64,000 nucleotides of DNA from Antilocapra americana. Taxonomy: Eukaryota > Chordata > Mammalia > Artiodactyla > Antilocapridae. Numbering within the stretch: position 1 is the stretch's first letter; each line of letters begins with the position of its first letter. The notes beneath the pieces are model-generated. The model worked only from the letters and a program-made list of their open reading frames with translations, had not been told where the DNA came from and ran no database searches. Positions 1-11,018 of this stretch are shown piece by piece. The position numbers and the translations under genes were made by a program. The stretch is from the NCBI GenBank assembly GCA_007570785.1, contig ML662465.1, positions 7,483,898 through 7,547,897 of the forward strand, in the 5' to 3' direction.

Positions 1-41
1 TGGCAGGCGGATTCTTTACCACTGAGCCACCAGGGAAGCCC
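1..41 (-). repeat. Bov-tA SINE, 5' end fragment
   Basis: The stretch is the reverse complement of the tRNA-Glu-derived head of Bov-tA (it ends ccaccagggaagccc). The rest of the element lies to the left of the window. Confidence 0.85.
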
Positions 42-970
42 AAATAGAGACTTATAGCTCTGCTTTCTGAATCTCAAGAAACAGTGTATTGAGCCAATTA
101 TTCACTTGATTTGGTGATACACTTGTTTTTGTTGTTCAGTCACCAAGTCATGTCTGACTCTTTGCAACCCCATGGACTGCAGCCCATCAGGCTTCCTTGT
201 CCCAAGTAATATAATACTTGGCCCAATTTCACTAGACTTTCCAGGTAACATATAAGTTTGGATCCATTCAAACTTATCATTTATGAAAAGATGCTTTGTT
301 TGTAATTAATGTAAAATGCATTTTCGAGGTCAATTAACTTTTGAGTTAAGAAATAAAAACACCATGAATTTTTATTGCTTAATTGATGCCCTGTGTAAAG
401 CCCAAGTGAAAGATTATCTTGGTTTCCTATTTGTAAATATTTTCTCTTTTCCATTTTGATATAAGAAAAGTTTAAACCCTATATATTTGCATCATCTAGT
501 TCTACCTCTACTTTTAAGAAGCTATGATGTCTCCATAGAAAAAGTGTAAGTGTTTCATATTTCATCCAGAGGCCATGTACAGAAACACTGCTGGTTTCTA
601 ATATCAGAAAGAAGAAGCATATAAAACAGTTCTACTCTAGGTACAGAGTGGAGAACAGGGGTAAGGCCTGCACCTCTATTTGGTGAAGAAGGAAGTATAT
701 TCAAATGATCTCACCTTTTGACCACCTCCTCCTGGGACCTTATAATCTATCCACCAATGTTTTAATCACTTAGCAGACCGATTGATCCTTGCTTTCAAAC
801 TCTTTTCTCAACTGTCCTTTCATCATAGTCTTTACAACCACAAAACTGTTGTGAACTGTGACTTTGAAGAATGTGCTCAGAGGAAACAAACACATCTCCT
901 GTTCCCTCCTTCTAGCTCGCTACCATGGTAGCTGGAGTGAATGCCTGGCTGAGACTTTTCTTTTCCACAG
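42..970 (+). other. Partial DNAH3 intron upstream of window exon 1
   Basis: No coding region is seen here. About 128-204 matches the BovB/Bov-A 3' tail in reverse orientation. The remainder is AT-rich intron without a repeat I can name. It ends in a pyrimidine-rich stretch and the acceptor AG at 969-970. Confidence 0.7.
128..204 (-). repeat. BovB/Bov-A 3' end fragment
   Basis: A short match to the ruminant BovB tail read in reverse (ttgttcagtcacc...catggactgcag). It is about 75 bp and diverged. Confidence 0.75.
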
Positions 971-1637
971 GTCCTCATCCACCTATCACCCACTGGAAAG
1001 ATAGTTGATGATAATATCCGTAGCCTCTTCTTTGGAGATTTCTTCAAGCCAGAAAGTGACCAAAAGATATATGATGAGATCACTGACTTAAAACAGCTCA
1101 CAGTGGTCATGGAGTATTACCTGGAAGAGTTCAATAATATCAGCAAGGCCCCCATGTCCTTAGTGATGTTCAGGTTTGCCATTGAGCACATCTCTAGGAT
1201 CTGCAGGGTCCTGAAGCAGGACAAAGGCCACTTGCTCCTGGTGGGCATTGGGGGCAGTGGGCGGCAAAGTGCCAGCAAACTGTCCACATTCATGAACTCA
1301 TATGAGCTATACCAGATCGAGATCACAAAGAGCTACTCAGGCAATGATTGGCGAGAGGACCTGAAGAAGATCATGCTCCAGGTTGGTGTGGCCACCAAGA
1401 GTACTGTGTTCCTCTTCGCTGATAATCAGATCAAGGATGAGTCATTTGTTGAGGACATCAACATGCTTCTGAACACTGGTGATGTGCCCAACATCTTCCC
1501 TGCTGATGAGAAGGCTGACATTGTGGAGAAGATGCAAATGGCAGCCAGGACAGAAGGAGAAAAGATCGAAGTCACTCCTCTTTCTATGTATAACTTCTTC
1601 ATTGAGAAAGTGAAAAAGAACCTTCACATTGTCCTTG
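971..1637 (+). CDS. DNAH3: DNAH3 window exon 1: AAA4 module
   Basis: This 667-nt exon starts in phase 0 after AG at 969-970 and ends before GT at 1638, leaving one nucleotide of a split codon. It encodes window residues 1-222. The Walker A loop of AAA4 is visible as GIGGSGRQS at residues 92-100, with arginine where a classic P-loop has lysine, as in axonemal dyneins generally. The Walker B-like strand is VFLFAD at 146-151, followed by N rather than the usual E. AAA4 binds nucleotide and modulates the motor cycle. The ATG/GTG near 1103 is internal to the exon, not a start codon. Confidence 0.96.
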
Positions 1638-2935
1638 GTAAGAATTAGAAAATTCATTTTGCCCTTTTCCTTGGATGTTTCAGAATTTCCTTGCCCTAAG
1701 CCCAGTCCTCTTAAAATGGTGCCAAAATCGATCCAACCAAAGCACCTAACTTGTCCAATGGTCAGTGCCTGGAATTCCTGTGCAAACTTCCATTCTCCTG
1801 AAAAACTTGTTCCATTCTCTTCAGTTCTCTGAATTCTGCTCTGAACCCTCTCCTTCCGTTTAGTATATTACTTTGGCAACCTTACAAAATAACATCTGGA
1901 GTTTTTCTCTCTGTGAATATCATCTCCAATCTGTCCAGAAGCTTAGGGATCATGTTTAATACTTCTCTTCATTACCATGTCCTGTCAATTTTTGCCTTTT
2001 TGTGCTCATATCAACCCACTTATCTCTATCTCTGCCACCTTCAAATTAGCTAAGCTGCTGTGAATATCATCTCACCCAGACCTCACCTCCATAGCCTTCT
2101 AACTGTTCTCTCTATATCCACTCTGTCCATTCCAGATATTTATGTTCCACTGAATCAGGATGCTTTCCACTGTCAGGATTTGTTTTTCTTGTATTGCAGA
2201 TCTGTTCGTTGTATATTTACATACACATACATACACAAATTAAAACACCTGACTTACTTTCTATTCAGATAAAGACCAAAATCCCTAGCCTATAGTTTTA
2301 GAAGACCACCTGCCAGACTGTCCCCTGCACCTCTCCACTCTCATCTCAAACCATGCTTCCCCTTCATTTTTTAGCCACACTGACTTTCTCACACTCCCAC
2401 CTATGCATCATGCTTCCTCCTAGCAAGTGCCTGGTACACGTTGAATCTAAATAAACAATTAACAGAATTTGGGACATAGAATCCAAAATTTGTGGTTAGA
2501 TGGAGATGAAGTCAGAAAGAAGCTGATAGGGCCCCCACAGCAGCCTCCATAAGTAGCTATGTATAGGGCACCAATGGTTCCCTGAGGTCTATGAGTCAGG
2601 ACAAATGGAACAAGTGGGTCAAAGGGCTTAAAACCCTCTGACTATATGATCCTAAAGATCTAGAATGGATAACATAGGATAATATGAATATTGCAAACCA
2701 GACAGAAGACTATTGTAATAAACTGAATTCCCATCACAAAGTTGCATGAAAATATCCTATGATTCCCCTATGCTTTCCAGGCATTCATCCTGACTATTCC
2801 CAGTTATACTCTGGAGTGCCAACAGGAAACATGACTGCTCCCTTATCCCCATCAGAATCCTTGGAATGACCTATCCGTCCCTTTTGGCCTCCTTGACTGG
2901 GAGAAAGAGAACTAATGAAATCTGCTTTTCATTAG
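1638..2935 (+). other. DNAH3 intron with L2-like relic
   Basis: Intron of 1.3 kb. About 2270-2460 resembles the 3' part of an L2 LINE in reverse orientation (the phrases around cctgccag...cctctccactctcatctc). I see nothing else recognisable and no retained coding potential. Confidence 0.55.
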
Positions 2936-3101
2936 CCATGAGTCCAATTGGGGATGCTTTCCGGAACCGCCTGCGAATGTTCCCTTCCCTAATCAATTGC
3001 TGCACAATTGACTGGTTCCAGTCTTGGCCCACGGATGCCCTGGAGTTGGTGGCCAACAAATTTCTGGAAGATGTAGAGCTTGATGACAATATTCGGATAG
3101 A
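2936..3101 (+). CDS. DNAH3: DNAH3 window exon 2: end of AAA4 large domain
   Basis: Exon of 166 nt. Acceptor AG is at 2934-2935 and the donor GTAAGT starts at 3102. It completes the alanine codon begun in exon 1 and encodes residues 223-278, including AMSPIGDAFRNRLRMFPSL and the CTIDWFQSWPTDAL segment, which is highly conserved in dynein AAA4. It ends with two bases of a glutamate codon. Confidence 0.96.
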
Positions 3102-3204
3102 GTAAGTGCTAGCTGCATTTTAGTTCCCCAAACAAATATTTCAAATGAAAATTGAGATATTGGCTCTATTCTTTTTGCTGTTTAAAGATTTATCAATTTA
3201 TGTA

Positions 3205-3408
3205 TGTTCTGTTCTGTTCAGTCACTAAGTCATGTGTCTGACTCTGTGACTGCTTGGACTCCTGCATGTTAGACTTCCCTCTCCTTCACTATCTCCCAGA
3301 GTCTGCTCAAATTCATGTCCATTGAGTTGGGGATGCTATCTAACCATCTCATCCTCTGCCGCCCCCTTCTCCTTTTGCCTTCAGTCTTTCCCAGAATCAA
3401 AGTCTTTT
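3205..3408 (-). repeat. BovB LINE 3' fragment
   Basis: Reverse-strand match to the BovB 3' end, recognisable from ttcagtcactaagtcatg through ccaaccatctcatcctc and the cagtctttcccag phrase. It is diverged and 5'-truncated at about 200 bp. Confidence 0.8.
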
Positions 3409-4195
3409 ACAATAAGAAATAAATCATAAATAATACATACCATTTAGGTATTTGCTGAAAAAAGAAGAACATTTCATTGTTCAGAATTGTTCTAGAGATA
3501 TAATGTTGTCATAGCTATGAGAACCTGGATTTCAGTAATCTTACCGCATGCATTCTCAATAGGGGAGATATCGCTGCCTAGGGGATGAAAAACTGGTACT
3601 TGAGAGGGATTTTGTTGTGAAAAAAACTATTTTTTGTGTAAAGCATAGATACTCAAAATAAAGCACTGAATTTTGGCTAGAGTAAGAGAAAGGATAAGAC
3701 TGTTGACCATTCTAAGTGTCCTATGAAGGTAAGGGTCATGTCACCTGCCTTGTATAGTCCTATATCCTTAGTACCTAGTATATAATAGGTTCAAATACTG
3801 CTTATTAAATCAGTAAATAGAAAATGAAGAAGTAGGTAGTGGTCAGAATGTTCATTGCTTTAAATTCCACTTTAAGATCTTTGAACTTTGTTCTCTAGGC
3901 CCAGGAATGCTTAACCTGGGTCTGTAGGCTCATGACCAGAACTCAGAGGATCAGTGAATGTGAGTGAGGGAAAAGTACATCTTTGTTTTCATTGACATCT
4001 AACTGGTACTCTGCATTTCTTTCAGTGATGAACATAGACAATAAACCCCCATAAGGTGTAGGACCTGTGACGTTGTTACCAATAAGAATCACAGTTATTT
4101 TCATAACTCGTTCAGTCATTACAGATGCACAATATATCATCCATTCAAAATGATGGTAGTTGTCAGACCTATTGTTCAATCTTACTATTTAATGC

Positions 4196-4372
4196 TGTAG
4201 TTGGCAAACTGTGATCCATGCCTGAGTCCCGTTCACAGCCTTATTTTTGCAAATATGCTTTACTGGAAAACAGCCACACAGACTACAGTGGCAGAGTTGA
4301 ATAGTTGCTGCCTGAGACCGTGTGGCTCACAAAGCCTAAAATATTTACTAACCAGAGTCTGCTGACCCCTGA
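4196..4372 (+). mobile_element. hAT-type (MER) DNA transposon relic, copy 1
   Basis: About 177 bp running from a ttggcaaact-type left end to gctgacccctg at the right end, with the internal phrases ggaaaacagccacac, gcagagttgaatagttg and cctaaaatatttact. I recognise the family from other mammalian genomes as a non-autonomous hAT element but cannot name the subfamily with certainty. Two related copies occur at 35873 and 37451. Confidence 0.7.
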
Positions 4373-4429
4373 TTTAACATGTAAATGAAATCACACATAT
4401 TGAGACTTACCTGCAATATTTAAGAATCC

Positions 4430-4517
4430 ACACTTCCAGTGGATTCTTAACCACTGCAGGGTATGTGGGTTCGATCTGGGTCAGGAAACTAAAATCCTAC
4501 ATGCCACGAGGTGCAGC

Positions 4518-4551
<34 letters not shown>
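4430..4551 (+). repeat. CHR-type tRNA SINE with (CA)n tail
   Basis: Contains the tRNA-derived B-box region gggttcgatctgggtcagg and the catgccacgaggtgcagcc end typical of cetartiodactyl CHR SINEs. It is followed by a perfect CA microsatellite at about 4520-4551. Confidence 0.7.
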
Positions 4552-4552
<1 letters not shown>

Positions 4553-4937
4553 CTATATCATAAATTTGGTGTTTAAAATATTTAGAAAACTCTTTAACAT
4601 AATTGGTTTATTTTATAATTCTATAATATATTATTTTATGCATTAAAACACTATTCTGAAAAGTCCAGAGGCTTCATCAGACTTCCAAAGATTAAGAACT
4701 CCTGCTTAAACCCTGGTGATTCACAAAAGTGATTAAAGCTAGAAATTGCCTGATCAAAGTTCCTTCTAGTAAGAATATATACCTCCCCAATCCTTCTTGA
4801 GGCTCTGTTGACACGCTTCAAAGAAGTGGGGATTCTAGCTGGCCACTGTGAGTGGCTTTCTCACATCCTTCCTTCTGTGAACCTAAGCTGTGCTGGAGAA
4901 AGTTGGGCCTGTCTGACCACCTTTTTGTCTCCGGCAG

Positions 4938-5154
4938 GGTCATCTCCATGTGCAAATATTTCCAAGAGAGTGTGAAAAAGCTGTCACTTGATTATTACAA
5001 CATCCTTCGAAGACACAACTATGTTACCCCCACCTCCTACCTCGAATTGATCCTAACATTCAAGACACTTCTGAATAAGAAGAGGCAAGAGGTTGATATG
5101 ATGAGGAACCGATATCTGACAGGCCTGCAGAAACTTGAATTTGCAGCTTCACAG
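4938..5154 (+). CDS. DNAH3: DNAH3 window exon 3: AAA4 end and start of stalk helix 1
   Basis: Exon of 217 nt; acceptor AG at 4936-4937, donor GTAAGC at 5155. The first G completes the glutamate codon from exon 2. Residues 278-350 contain SMCKYFQESVKKLSLDYY and the HNYVTPTSYLELI motif, which in dyneins marks the end of AAA4. They then enter heptad-like sequence (KRQEVDMMRNRYLTGLQKLEFAASQ), the first part of stalk coiled coil 1. It ends in phase 0. Confidence 0.96.
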
Positions 5155-5391
5155 GTAAGCACAGACAAAATAGTAATGGGACAAAGAGGTGCAGGACTAG
5201 TTGGATGCAGTGAATGACTAGTTCAGATGCAGAAGTCAAGAGAGCACAAAAATAAAGACGGCATCTGACCCTGCACTCACCTCACTCGCTTGACCTAATC
5301 CATTACAATAAAATCCAATAGTATATATAAAAATACAATAGTATATATAAAATATGAGGCTTCCCTGATGGCTCAGAGGGTATATGGTGGC

Positions 5392-6382
5392 TCAGTTCAG
5401 TTCAGTTCAGTCACTCAGTCGTGTCCAGCTCTTTGCAACCCCATGGACTGCAGCATGTCAGGCTTCCCTGTCCATAACCAACTCCCAAAGTTTACTCAAA
5501 CTAATGTCCATTGAGTCAGTGATGCCATCCAACCATCTCATCCTCTGTCGTCCCCTTCTCCTGCCTTCAATCTTTCGCAGCATCAGAGTCTTTTCTAATG
5601 AGTCAATTCTTTGTAGCAGGTGGCCAGAGTATTGGCGTTTCACCTTCAGCATCAGTCCTTCCAGTGAATATTTAGGACTGATTTCCTTTAGGATCTCCTT
5701 GAAGTCCAAGGGACTCTCTAGAGTCTTCTTCAACACCATAGTTCAAAAGCATAAAGTTTTTGGCACTCAGCTTTCTTTTTAGTCCAACTCTCACATCCAT
5801 ACATGACTACTAGAAAAACTGTAGCTTTGACTATATGGACCTTTGTTGGCAAAGTAATGTCTCTGCTTTTTAATATGCTGTCTAGGTTGATCATAACTTT
5901 TCTTCCAAGGACCAATCATCTTTTAGTTTCATGGCTGCAACCACCATCTGCAGTGATTTTGGAGCCCCCCAAAATAAAGTCTCTTAGTGTTTCCCCATCT
6001 ATTTGCCATGAAGTGATGGGGACAGATGCCATGATCTTAGTTTTCTGAACATTGAATTTTAAGCCAACTTTTCACTCTCCTCTTTCACTTTCATCAAGAG
6101 GCTCTTTAGTTCTTCTTCGCTTTCTGCCCTAAGGGTGGTGTCATCTGCATATCTGAGGTTATTGATATTTCTTCCAGCAATCTTGATTCCAGCTTGTGCT
6201 TCATCCAGCCCAGCATTTCTCATGATGTACTCTGCATTTAAGTTAAATAAGCAGGGAGACAATATACAGCCTTGACGTACTCCTTTCCCAATTTGGAACC
6301 AGTCTGTTGTTCCATGTCCAGTTCTAACTGTTGCTTCCTAACCTTCCTAACTGTTGCTTCCTGACTTGCATACAGATTTCTT
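5392..6382 (-). mobile_element. BovB (RTE) LINE, 5'-truncated, antisense
   Basis: The left end carries the cagttcagttcagt tail repeat of BovB. The complementary strand encodes the C-terminal reverse-transcriptase region in broken frames (for example the [19 protein letters not shown] block and RYADDTTL, the YADD catalytic box). The element stops abruptly at a T-run near 6383, next to the assembly gap. A 20-bp scale tandem repeat of aactgttgcttcct lies at about 6326-6362. BovB is an RTE-clade LINE of ruminants and squamates known for horizontal transfer. This copy is inactive. Confidence 0.9.
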
Positions 6383-6399
6383 CTTTTTTTTTTTTTTTT

Positions 6400-7257
6400 N
6401 NNNNNNNNNNNNNNNNNNNNNNNNNNNNNNNNNNNNNNNNNNNNNNNNNNNNNNNNNNNNNNNNNNNNNNNNNNNNNNNNNNNNNNNNNNNNNNNNNNNN
6501 NNNNNNNNNNNNNNNNNNNNNNNNNNNNNNNNNNNNNNNNNNNNNNNNNNNNNNNNNNNNNNNNNNNNNNNNNNNNNNNNNNNNNNNNNNNNNNNNNNNN
6601 NNNNNNNNNNNNNNNNNNNNNNNNNNNNNNNNNNNNNNNNNNNNNNNNNNNNNNNNNNNNNNNNNNNNNNNNNNNNNNNNNNNNNNNNNNNNNNNNNNNN
6701 NNNNNNNNNNNNNNNNNNNNNNNNNNNNNNNNNNNNNNNNNNNNNNNNNNNNNNNNNNNNNNNNNNNNNNNNNNNNNNNNNNNNNNNNNNNNNNNNNNNN
6801 NNNNNNNNNNNNNNNNNNNNNNNNNNNNNNNNNNNNNNNNNNNNNNNNNNNNNNNNNNNNNNNNNNNNNNNNNNNNNNNNNNNNNNNNNNNNNNNNNNNN
6901 NNNNNNNNNNNNNNNNNNNNNNNNNNNNNNNNNNNNNNNNNNNNNNNNNNNNNNNNNNNNNNNNNNNNNNNNNNNNNNNNNNNNNNNNNNNNNNNNNNNN
7001 NNNNNNNNNNNNNNNNNNNNNNNNNNNNNNNNNNNNNNNNNNNNNNNNNNNNNNNNNNNNNNNNNNNNNNNNNNNNNNNNNNNNNNNNNNNNNNNNNNNN
7101 NNNNNNNNNNNNNNNNNNNNNNNNNNNNNNNNNNNNNNNNNNNNNNNNNNNNNNNNNNNNNNNNNNNNNNNNNNNNNNNNNNNNNNNNNNNNNNNNNNNN
7201 NNNNNNNNNNNNNNNNNNNNNNNNNNNNNNNNNNNNNNNNNNNNNNNNNNNNNNNNN
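6400..7257. other. Assembly gap (858 N)
   Basis: Unknown bases. The left flank is a run of about 17 T (6383-6399); the right flank enters directly into L1 ORF2 sequence. Translations across it are meaningless. Confidence 0.99.
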
Positions 7258-7590
7258 TCTTTGTGCCAGTACCATACTGTCTTAATGACTGTGGATTTGT
7301 AGTATAGCCTAAAGTCAGGTAGGTTGATTCCGCCAGTTCCATTCTTCTTTCTCAAGATTGCTTTGGCTATACGAGGTTTTTTGTATTTCCATACAAATTG
7401 AGAAATTATTTGTTCTAATTCTTTGAAAAAGACCTCTGGTAGCTTGATAGGAATTGCATTGAATCTATAGATTGCTTTAGGTAGTATACTCATTTTCACT
7501 ATATTGATTCTTCCAATCCACGAACATGGCACATTTCTCCATCTGTTTGTGTCCTCCTTGATTTCTTTCATCAGTGTTCTATAGTTTTCT
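7258..7590 (-). mobile_element. L1 (bovine type), inverted ORF2 segment
   Basis: The complementary strand encodes the L1 ORF2 block with [20 protein letters not shown] and [14 protein letters not shown], downstream of the polymerase core. It abuts an L1 3' end in the opposite orientation at about 7590, the arrangement produced by twin priming. Its left end lies in the gap. Confidence 0.88.
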
Positions 7591-7960
7591 GACTTACAAA
7601 GATGCTAATGATGATCCTATATGCAAGGCAGCAAAAGAGACACAGATGTAGAGAACAGACTTTTGGACTAAGTGGGAGAAGGTGAGGGTGGGATGACTTG
7701 AGAGAATAGCATTGAAACATGTATATTACCATATGTAAAATAGATGACTTGTGCAAGTTTGATGCATGAAGCAGGGCACTCAAAGTAGGTGCTCTGGGAC
7801 AATCCAGAGGGATGGGGTGGGGAGGGATATGGGAGGGGGGTTCAGGAGGGGAGGACACATGTGCACCCATAGCTGGTTCATGTTGATGTATGGCAAAAGC
7901 CACCACAATATTGGAAAGTAATTATCCTCCAATTAAAATAAATTAATTAATTTAAAAAAT
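7591..7960 (+). mobile_element. L1 (bovine type) 3' UTR and tail
   Basis: Sense-strand L1 3' UTR: ggcagcaaaagagacacag, the purine-rich gggaggggggttcagg block, then atgtatggcaaaagccacc and the cctccaattaaaataaat end. It is the 3' partner of the inverted segment at 7258-7590. Confidence 0.88.
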
Positions 7961-8039
7961 TTAATTGCTTGAGGGTAAATTCCAGCCCCTTATCAGGAAA
8001 AGCTAATGTGTTAAGTTGTCTGAAAAATGGTCCAACTCC

Positions 8040-8160
8040 CCTGAGAGGTGGTGACCTCCCCATCAGTAGAAGTGTTCAAACAGTGGCCAGAAAACTACTA
8101 GACAGGAACGTTGTAGAGGGCCTCAGACTGTTGGGGGAAAAATATGACCTTTAAAGTTCT
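8040..8160 (+). repeat. CR1/L3-like LINE 3' relic
   Basis: About 120 bp (gaggtggtgacctccccatc...gttcaaacagtggcc...gttgtagaggg...gacctttaaagttctgtcc) follows the shared 3' sequence of CR1/L3 elements, an old mammalian LINE. The match is diverged. Confidence 0.5.
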
Positions 8161-8573
8161 GTCCTTCCCAGCTATCTCAGCCATGTATATTCCTTCACAG
8201 ACTTAAAAAAATGTAGGGATTTTCCCCCTAACTTACTTCTGTCTTTCCCTGCCTCCAACACTAAAGTGTAGTGTAGGCTCAATACAAGAATACCTTTTTT
8301 TAATGTTGTATCTTTTTTGAAAAATTTAAGTTTACTATCATATGTCTAGTGCTTATCATGGAGCTTGATAATTACAACATGAACTAAATAATGAAATATT
8401 ACAAAATCGAAGAGAGAAACTCCAGCCAACAAATATGTACCCAAACCATTAACATCATTTGTATTTTCTGCATGTATTATCAGTTAGAGAATCATTGCAA
8501 CTTTGGCCAGCTGTTCCATTTTTGGCATTTATATAGCTGACCTGGCACCCCACCCACCCTCTTTCCTTGCTAG

Positions 8574-8756
8574 GTGGCCGTCATGCAAGTAGAACTGACT
8601 GCCCTCCAACCCCAACTTATTCACACCTCTGAGGAGACCGCCAAGATGATGGTGAAAATCGAAGCAGAGACTCGAGAAGCTGATGCCAAGAAACTTCTAG
8701 TGCAAGCAGATGAAAAAGAAGCCAATGCTGCTGCTGCCGTTGCTCAAGGAATCAAG
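8574..8756 (+). CDS. DNAH3: DNAH3 window exon 4: stalk coiled coil 1
   Basis: Exon of 183 nt (61 codons, phase 0 at both ends); AG at 8572-8573, GT at 8757. Residues 351-411 are almost wholly heptad-like: LTALQPQLIHTSEETAKMMV and KIEAETREADAKKLLVQADE. This is the ascending helix of the stalk that carries the microtubule-binding tip. The GTG at its first codon is just the exon border, not a start. Confidence 0.96.
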
Positions 8757-9039
8757 GTATAACTTGCTGAGAGGAAAGAAAGAGAACCAGCATTTTCAGG
8801 GTTCATCTCTTATCTTACTAGAGCCTAACAGAGTCTCACAGAATATACACGATCCTGCTATCTTGCAGAGGGAAAAAATGAGACTTGAAAAGTTAGTTTT
8901 CCAGCATCACATAGCTAGTAAAGGACACCTGGTTCTCTCCAAGAAGAATTATTGTTTTACAGATACTCTCCATCTCATTCAAAGGCGTAGAAGCCCCAGC
9001 AGGATCTAACCCTATCTCGTATTTCTTTCTTCTCATTGT

Positions 9040-9175
9040 CTCTTTTCTGGCCACAGTGGCCTCCTAGCTATTCACTGAACAAACACAAGGCATGTCCCAC
9101 CTCAGGGCCCTTGCACTGGCTGTTTCCTCTGACTGTCTCCTTCACCTCAATCATGTTTTTGCTCAAATGTAGCTG
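9040..9175 (-). repeat. L2 LINE 3' relic
   Basis: Reads like the reversed L2 3' region: cctcagggcccttgcactgg followed by ctgtttcctctgactg. Old and diverged. Confidence 0.55.
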
Positions 9176-9885
9176 GTGTAAGGTGTGGAGTAAATATTTG
9201 TCAAATGACAGAATGTTGAATCCAGAAGACCCCATTTGAAGATAATTTTTTTTACCAAAGAAGAAAGGTCCTGGGAAGGGCTTCGCCTGTATTCAGATAT
9301 TAGAAGCGAATCTGATTCATGTTCATGTTATGTATTTCTCCAAGCACTTTCAAGTATACAATTCCATTTGAGCATCACAGTGACTTTGGGCTTATAGTAA
9401 TGACAGCCGTCAAGGTCTGGAAGCCAGCAACACTGGGGTTCAGTGGTAAACTGACTTTGTGCGGTCTGTTGGTAGGATCCAACTCCAAGGCTCATGGCAC
9501 TTAGCTGAAGATGCTTGTCCTTGTGCCCAGCATAGCAGTTAGAAAGCTCTTTTGACCATTCTTCAAACAAGAGCTTGAACAAGAATTAGTTTGTGTCTCA
9601 CTTCTAGATCATGGGGCACTTTTTTCATAAAGATGGGCCTTTTCTCCAGTGAGTCCTGAGATTCCCTTGGGTCCAGTCCCTGGTCTCAGAGTTCCACAGT
9701 GTATGGCCTGGATAAGAGAGGCATGCTCACTCATAGTCCTACTGGTATGAGCAGGATGCCAGTGGAACCATGAAAGACCAGAAAAGACATTGGCCACTGG
9801 GCACATAATGTAGCAGGTAATTTGCCATTCTACAACAAGATGATAATAAGAGCTACTACTTATCAGCACCATTATGGTGTATTTG

Positions 9886-10202
9886 AAAGTGAAGTGAAAG
9901 TCACTCAGTCATGTCCGACTCTGTGACCCCATGGGCTGTACAGTCCATGGAATTCTCCAGGCCGGAATACTGGAGTGGGTAGGCTTTCCCTTCTCCAGGG
10001 GATCTTCCCAACCCAGGGATCAATCCCAGATCTCCCGCATTACAGGTGGACTCTTTACCAGCTGAGCCACCAGGGAAGCCCAAGAATACTGGAGTGGATA
10101 GCCTATCTCTTCTCCAGTGGATCTTCCTGACCCAGGAGTCAAACTGGGGTCTCCTGCATTGCAAGTGCATTTTTTACCAGCTGAGCTACCAGGGAAGCCC
10201 AG
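9886..10202 (-). mobile_element. Bov-tA SINE with two tRNA heads
   Basis: Reverse-strand SINE with the Bov-A body (tcactcagtcatgtccgact...) and two successive tRNA-Glu-derived units, each ending agccaccagggaagccc or agctaccagggaagccc. The 10-bp direct repeat ggtgtatttg at 9876-9885 and 10203-10212 is its target-site duplication. Confidence 0.9.
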
Positions 10203-10324
10203 GGTGTATTTGGTATTCCTTTATTTAACAAATATTTATTGAACACTTACTTTTTGGTGGCACTTTTTAGGCAGTGGGGAAATAGGAGTGAATAAGAGTG
10301 TTTCTTCTCTCTTCTCTCCTCTAC

Positions 10325-10500
10325 TTGATTTACATTAACTTTCATCATTCTAACTGCCCTGCAAGGCAAATGGTATCATTCCTAGTTTACAGATGAGAAA
10401 ATCATGGTACAAGAACTAAAATGATTTGCCTAAGATCACACAGTAACAATGTGATTGAATCAGGATTAAAATCCATAGCTCTCTGATTCCAGAGCCCTTG
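10325..10500 (-). repeat. MIR SINE
   Basis: Reversed MIR: tttacagatgagaaaatcat, gcctaagatcacacagtaac, and gattccagagcccttgcat. Confidence 0.75.
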
Positions 10501-10806
10501 CATATGACCATTATTCCAGGAGTTACAAAAATTAGCAGCTTGGCAATATAATATGCTATGACACATACAGTATTTCTTCTAATTTGAAATAGTTATCAAC
10601 TTTTAAAAATCAAAAGATTTCAAGTAAAAAAATTCTAAAATTTCAGCTTTCCTTAGGAAAAAATTGGGCTCCTGGGTAACATTGGACCTGCATTCCTGGG
10701 TGGCATCCATTGGCAGCTTTAAGCGGATGCTGTCCTTTGTGTGTCCCAGCTCATCAAAGTCCCAGTCAGCTTACCTGCCACACTTATATCACCAGCCTGG
10801 CCCCTG

Positions 10807-11018
10807 TGCTGAGTGCTTAGTCGCTCAGTCATGTCCGACTCTTTTCAACCCCATTGACCATAGCCCATCAGGCTCCTCTGTCCATGGGGATTCTCTGGGC
10901 AAGAATACTGGAGTGGGTTGCCATGTCCTCCTCCAGGGGATCTTCCCAACCCAGGGATCCAACCCCAGTCTCCTACATTATAGATGGATTCTTTACTGTT
11001 GAGCCACCAGGGAAGCCC
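10807..11018 (-). repeat. Bov-tA SINE
   Basis: Complete reverse-strand element from the Bov-A tail (gcttagtcgctcagtcatg) to the tRNA-Glu head (gagccaccagggaagcccg). Confidence 0.9.

Larger units (their letters stand above)
3102..4937 (+). other. DNAH3 intron with three repeat relics
   Basis: Intron of 1.8 kb carrying a reversed BovB tail (about 3205-3408), an hAT-type DNA transposon relic (about 4196-4372) and a CHR-type SINE ending in a CA microsatellite (about 4430-4551). I see nothing in 3412-4195 or 4560-4937 beyond ordinary intron; the latter ends in the acceptor of exon 3. Confidence 0.65.
5155..8573 (+). other. DNAH3 intron with BovB, assembly gap and inverted L1
   Basis: Intron of 3.4 kb including 858 unknown bases. 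It holds a short sense Bov-tA head fragment (about 5356-5382), a 1-kb antisense BovB, the gap, a rearranged L1 and a CR1/L3-like relic. About 8161-8573 shows nothing recognisable apart from the polypyrimidine tract before the acceptor. Confidence 0.75.

Noticed and set aside
1103..1111. GTG/ATG as a translation start for a 181-residue protein
   Set aside because: It lies inside a dynein exon whose frame continues upstream to the acceptor at 970.
6238..7571. Apparent open frames of over 300 codons across 6238-7571 on both strands
   Set aside because: They are made of the 858 unknown bases; only the short ends are real L1 or BovB sequence.
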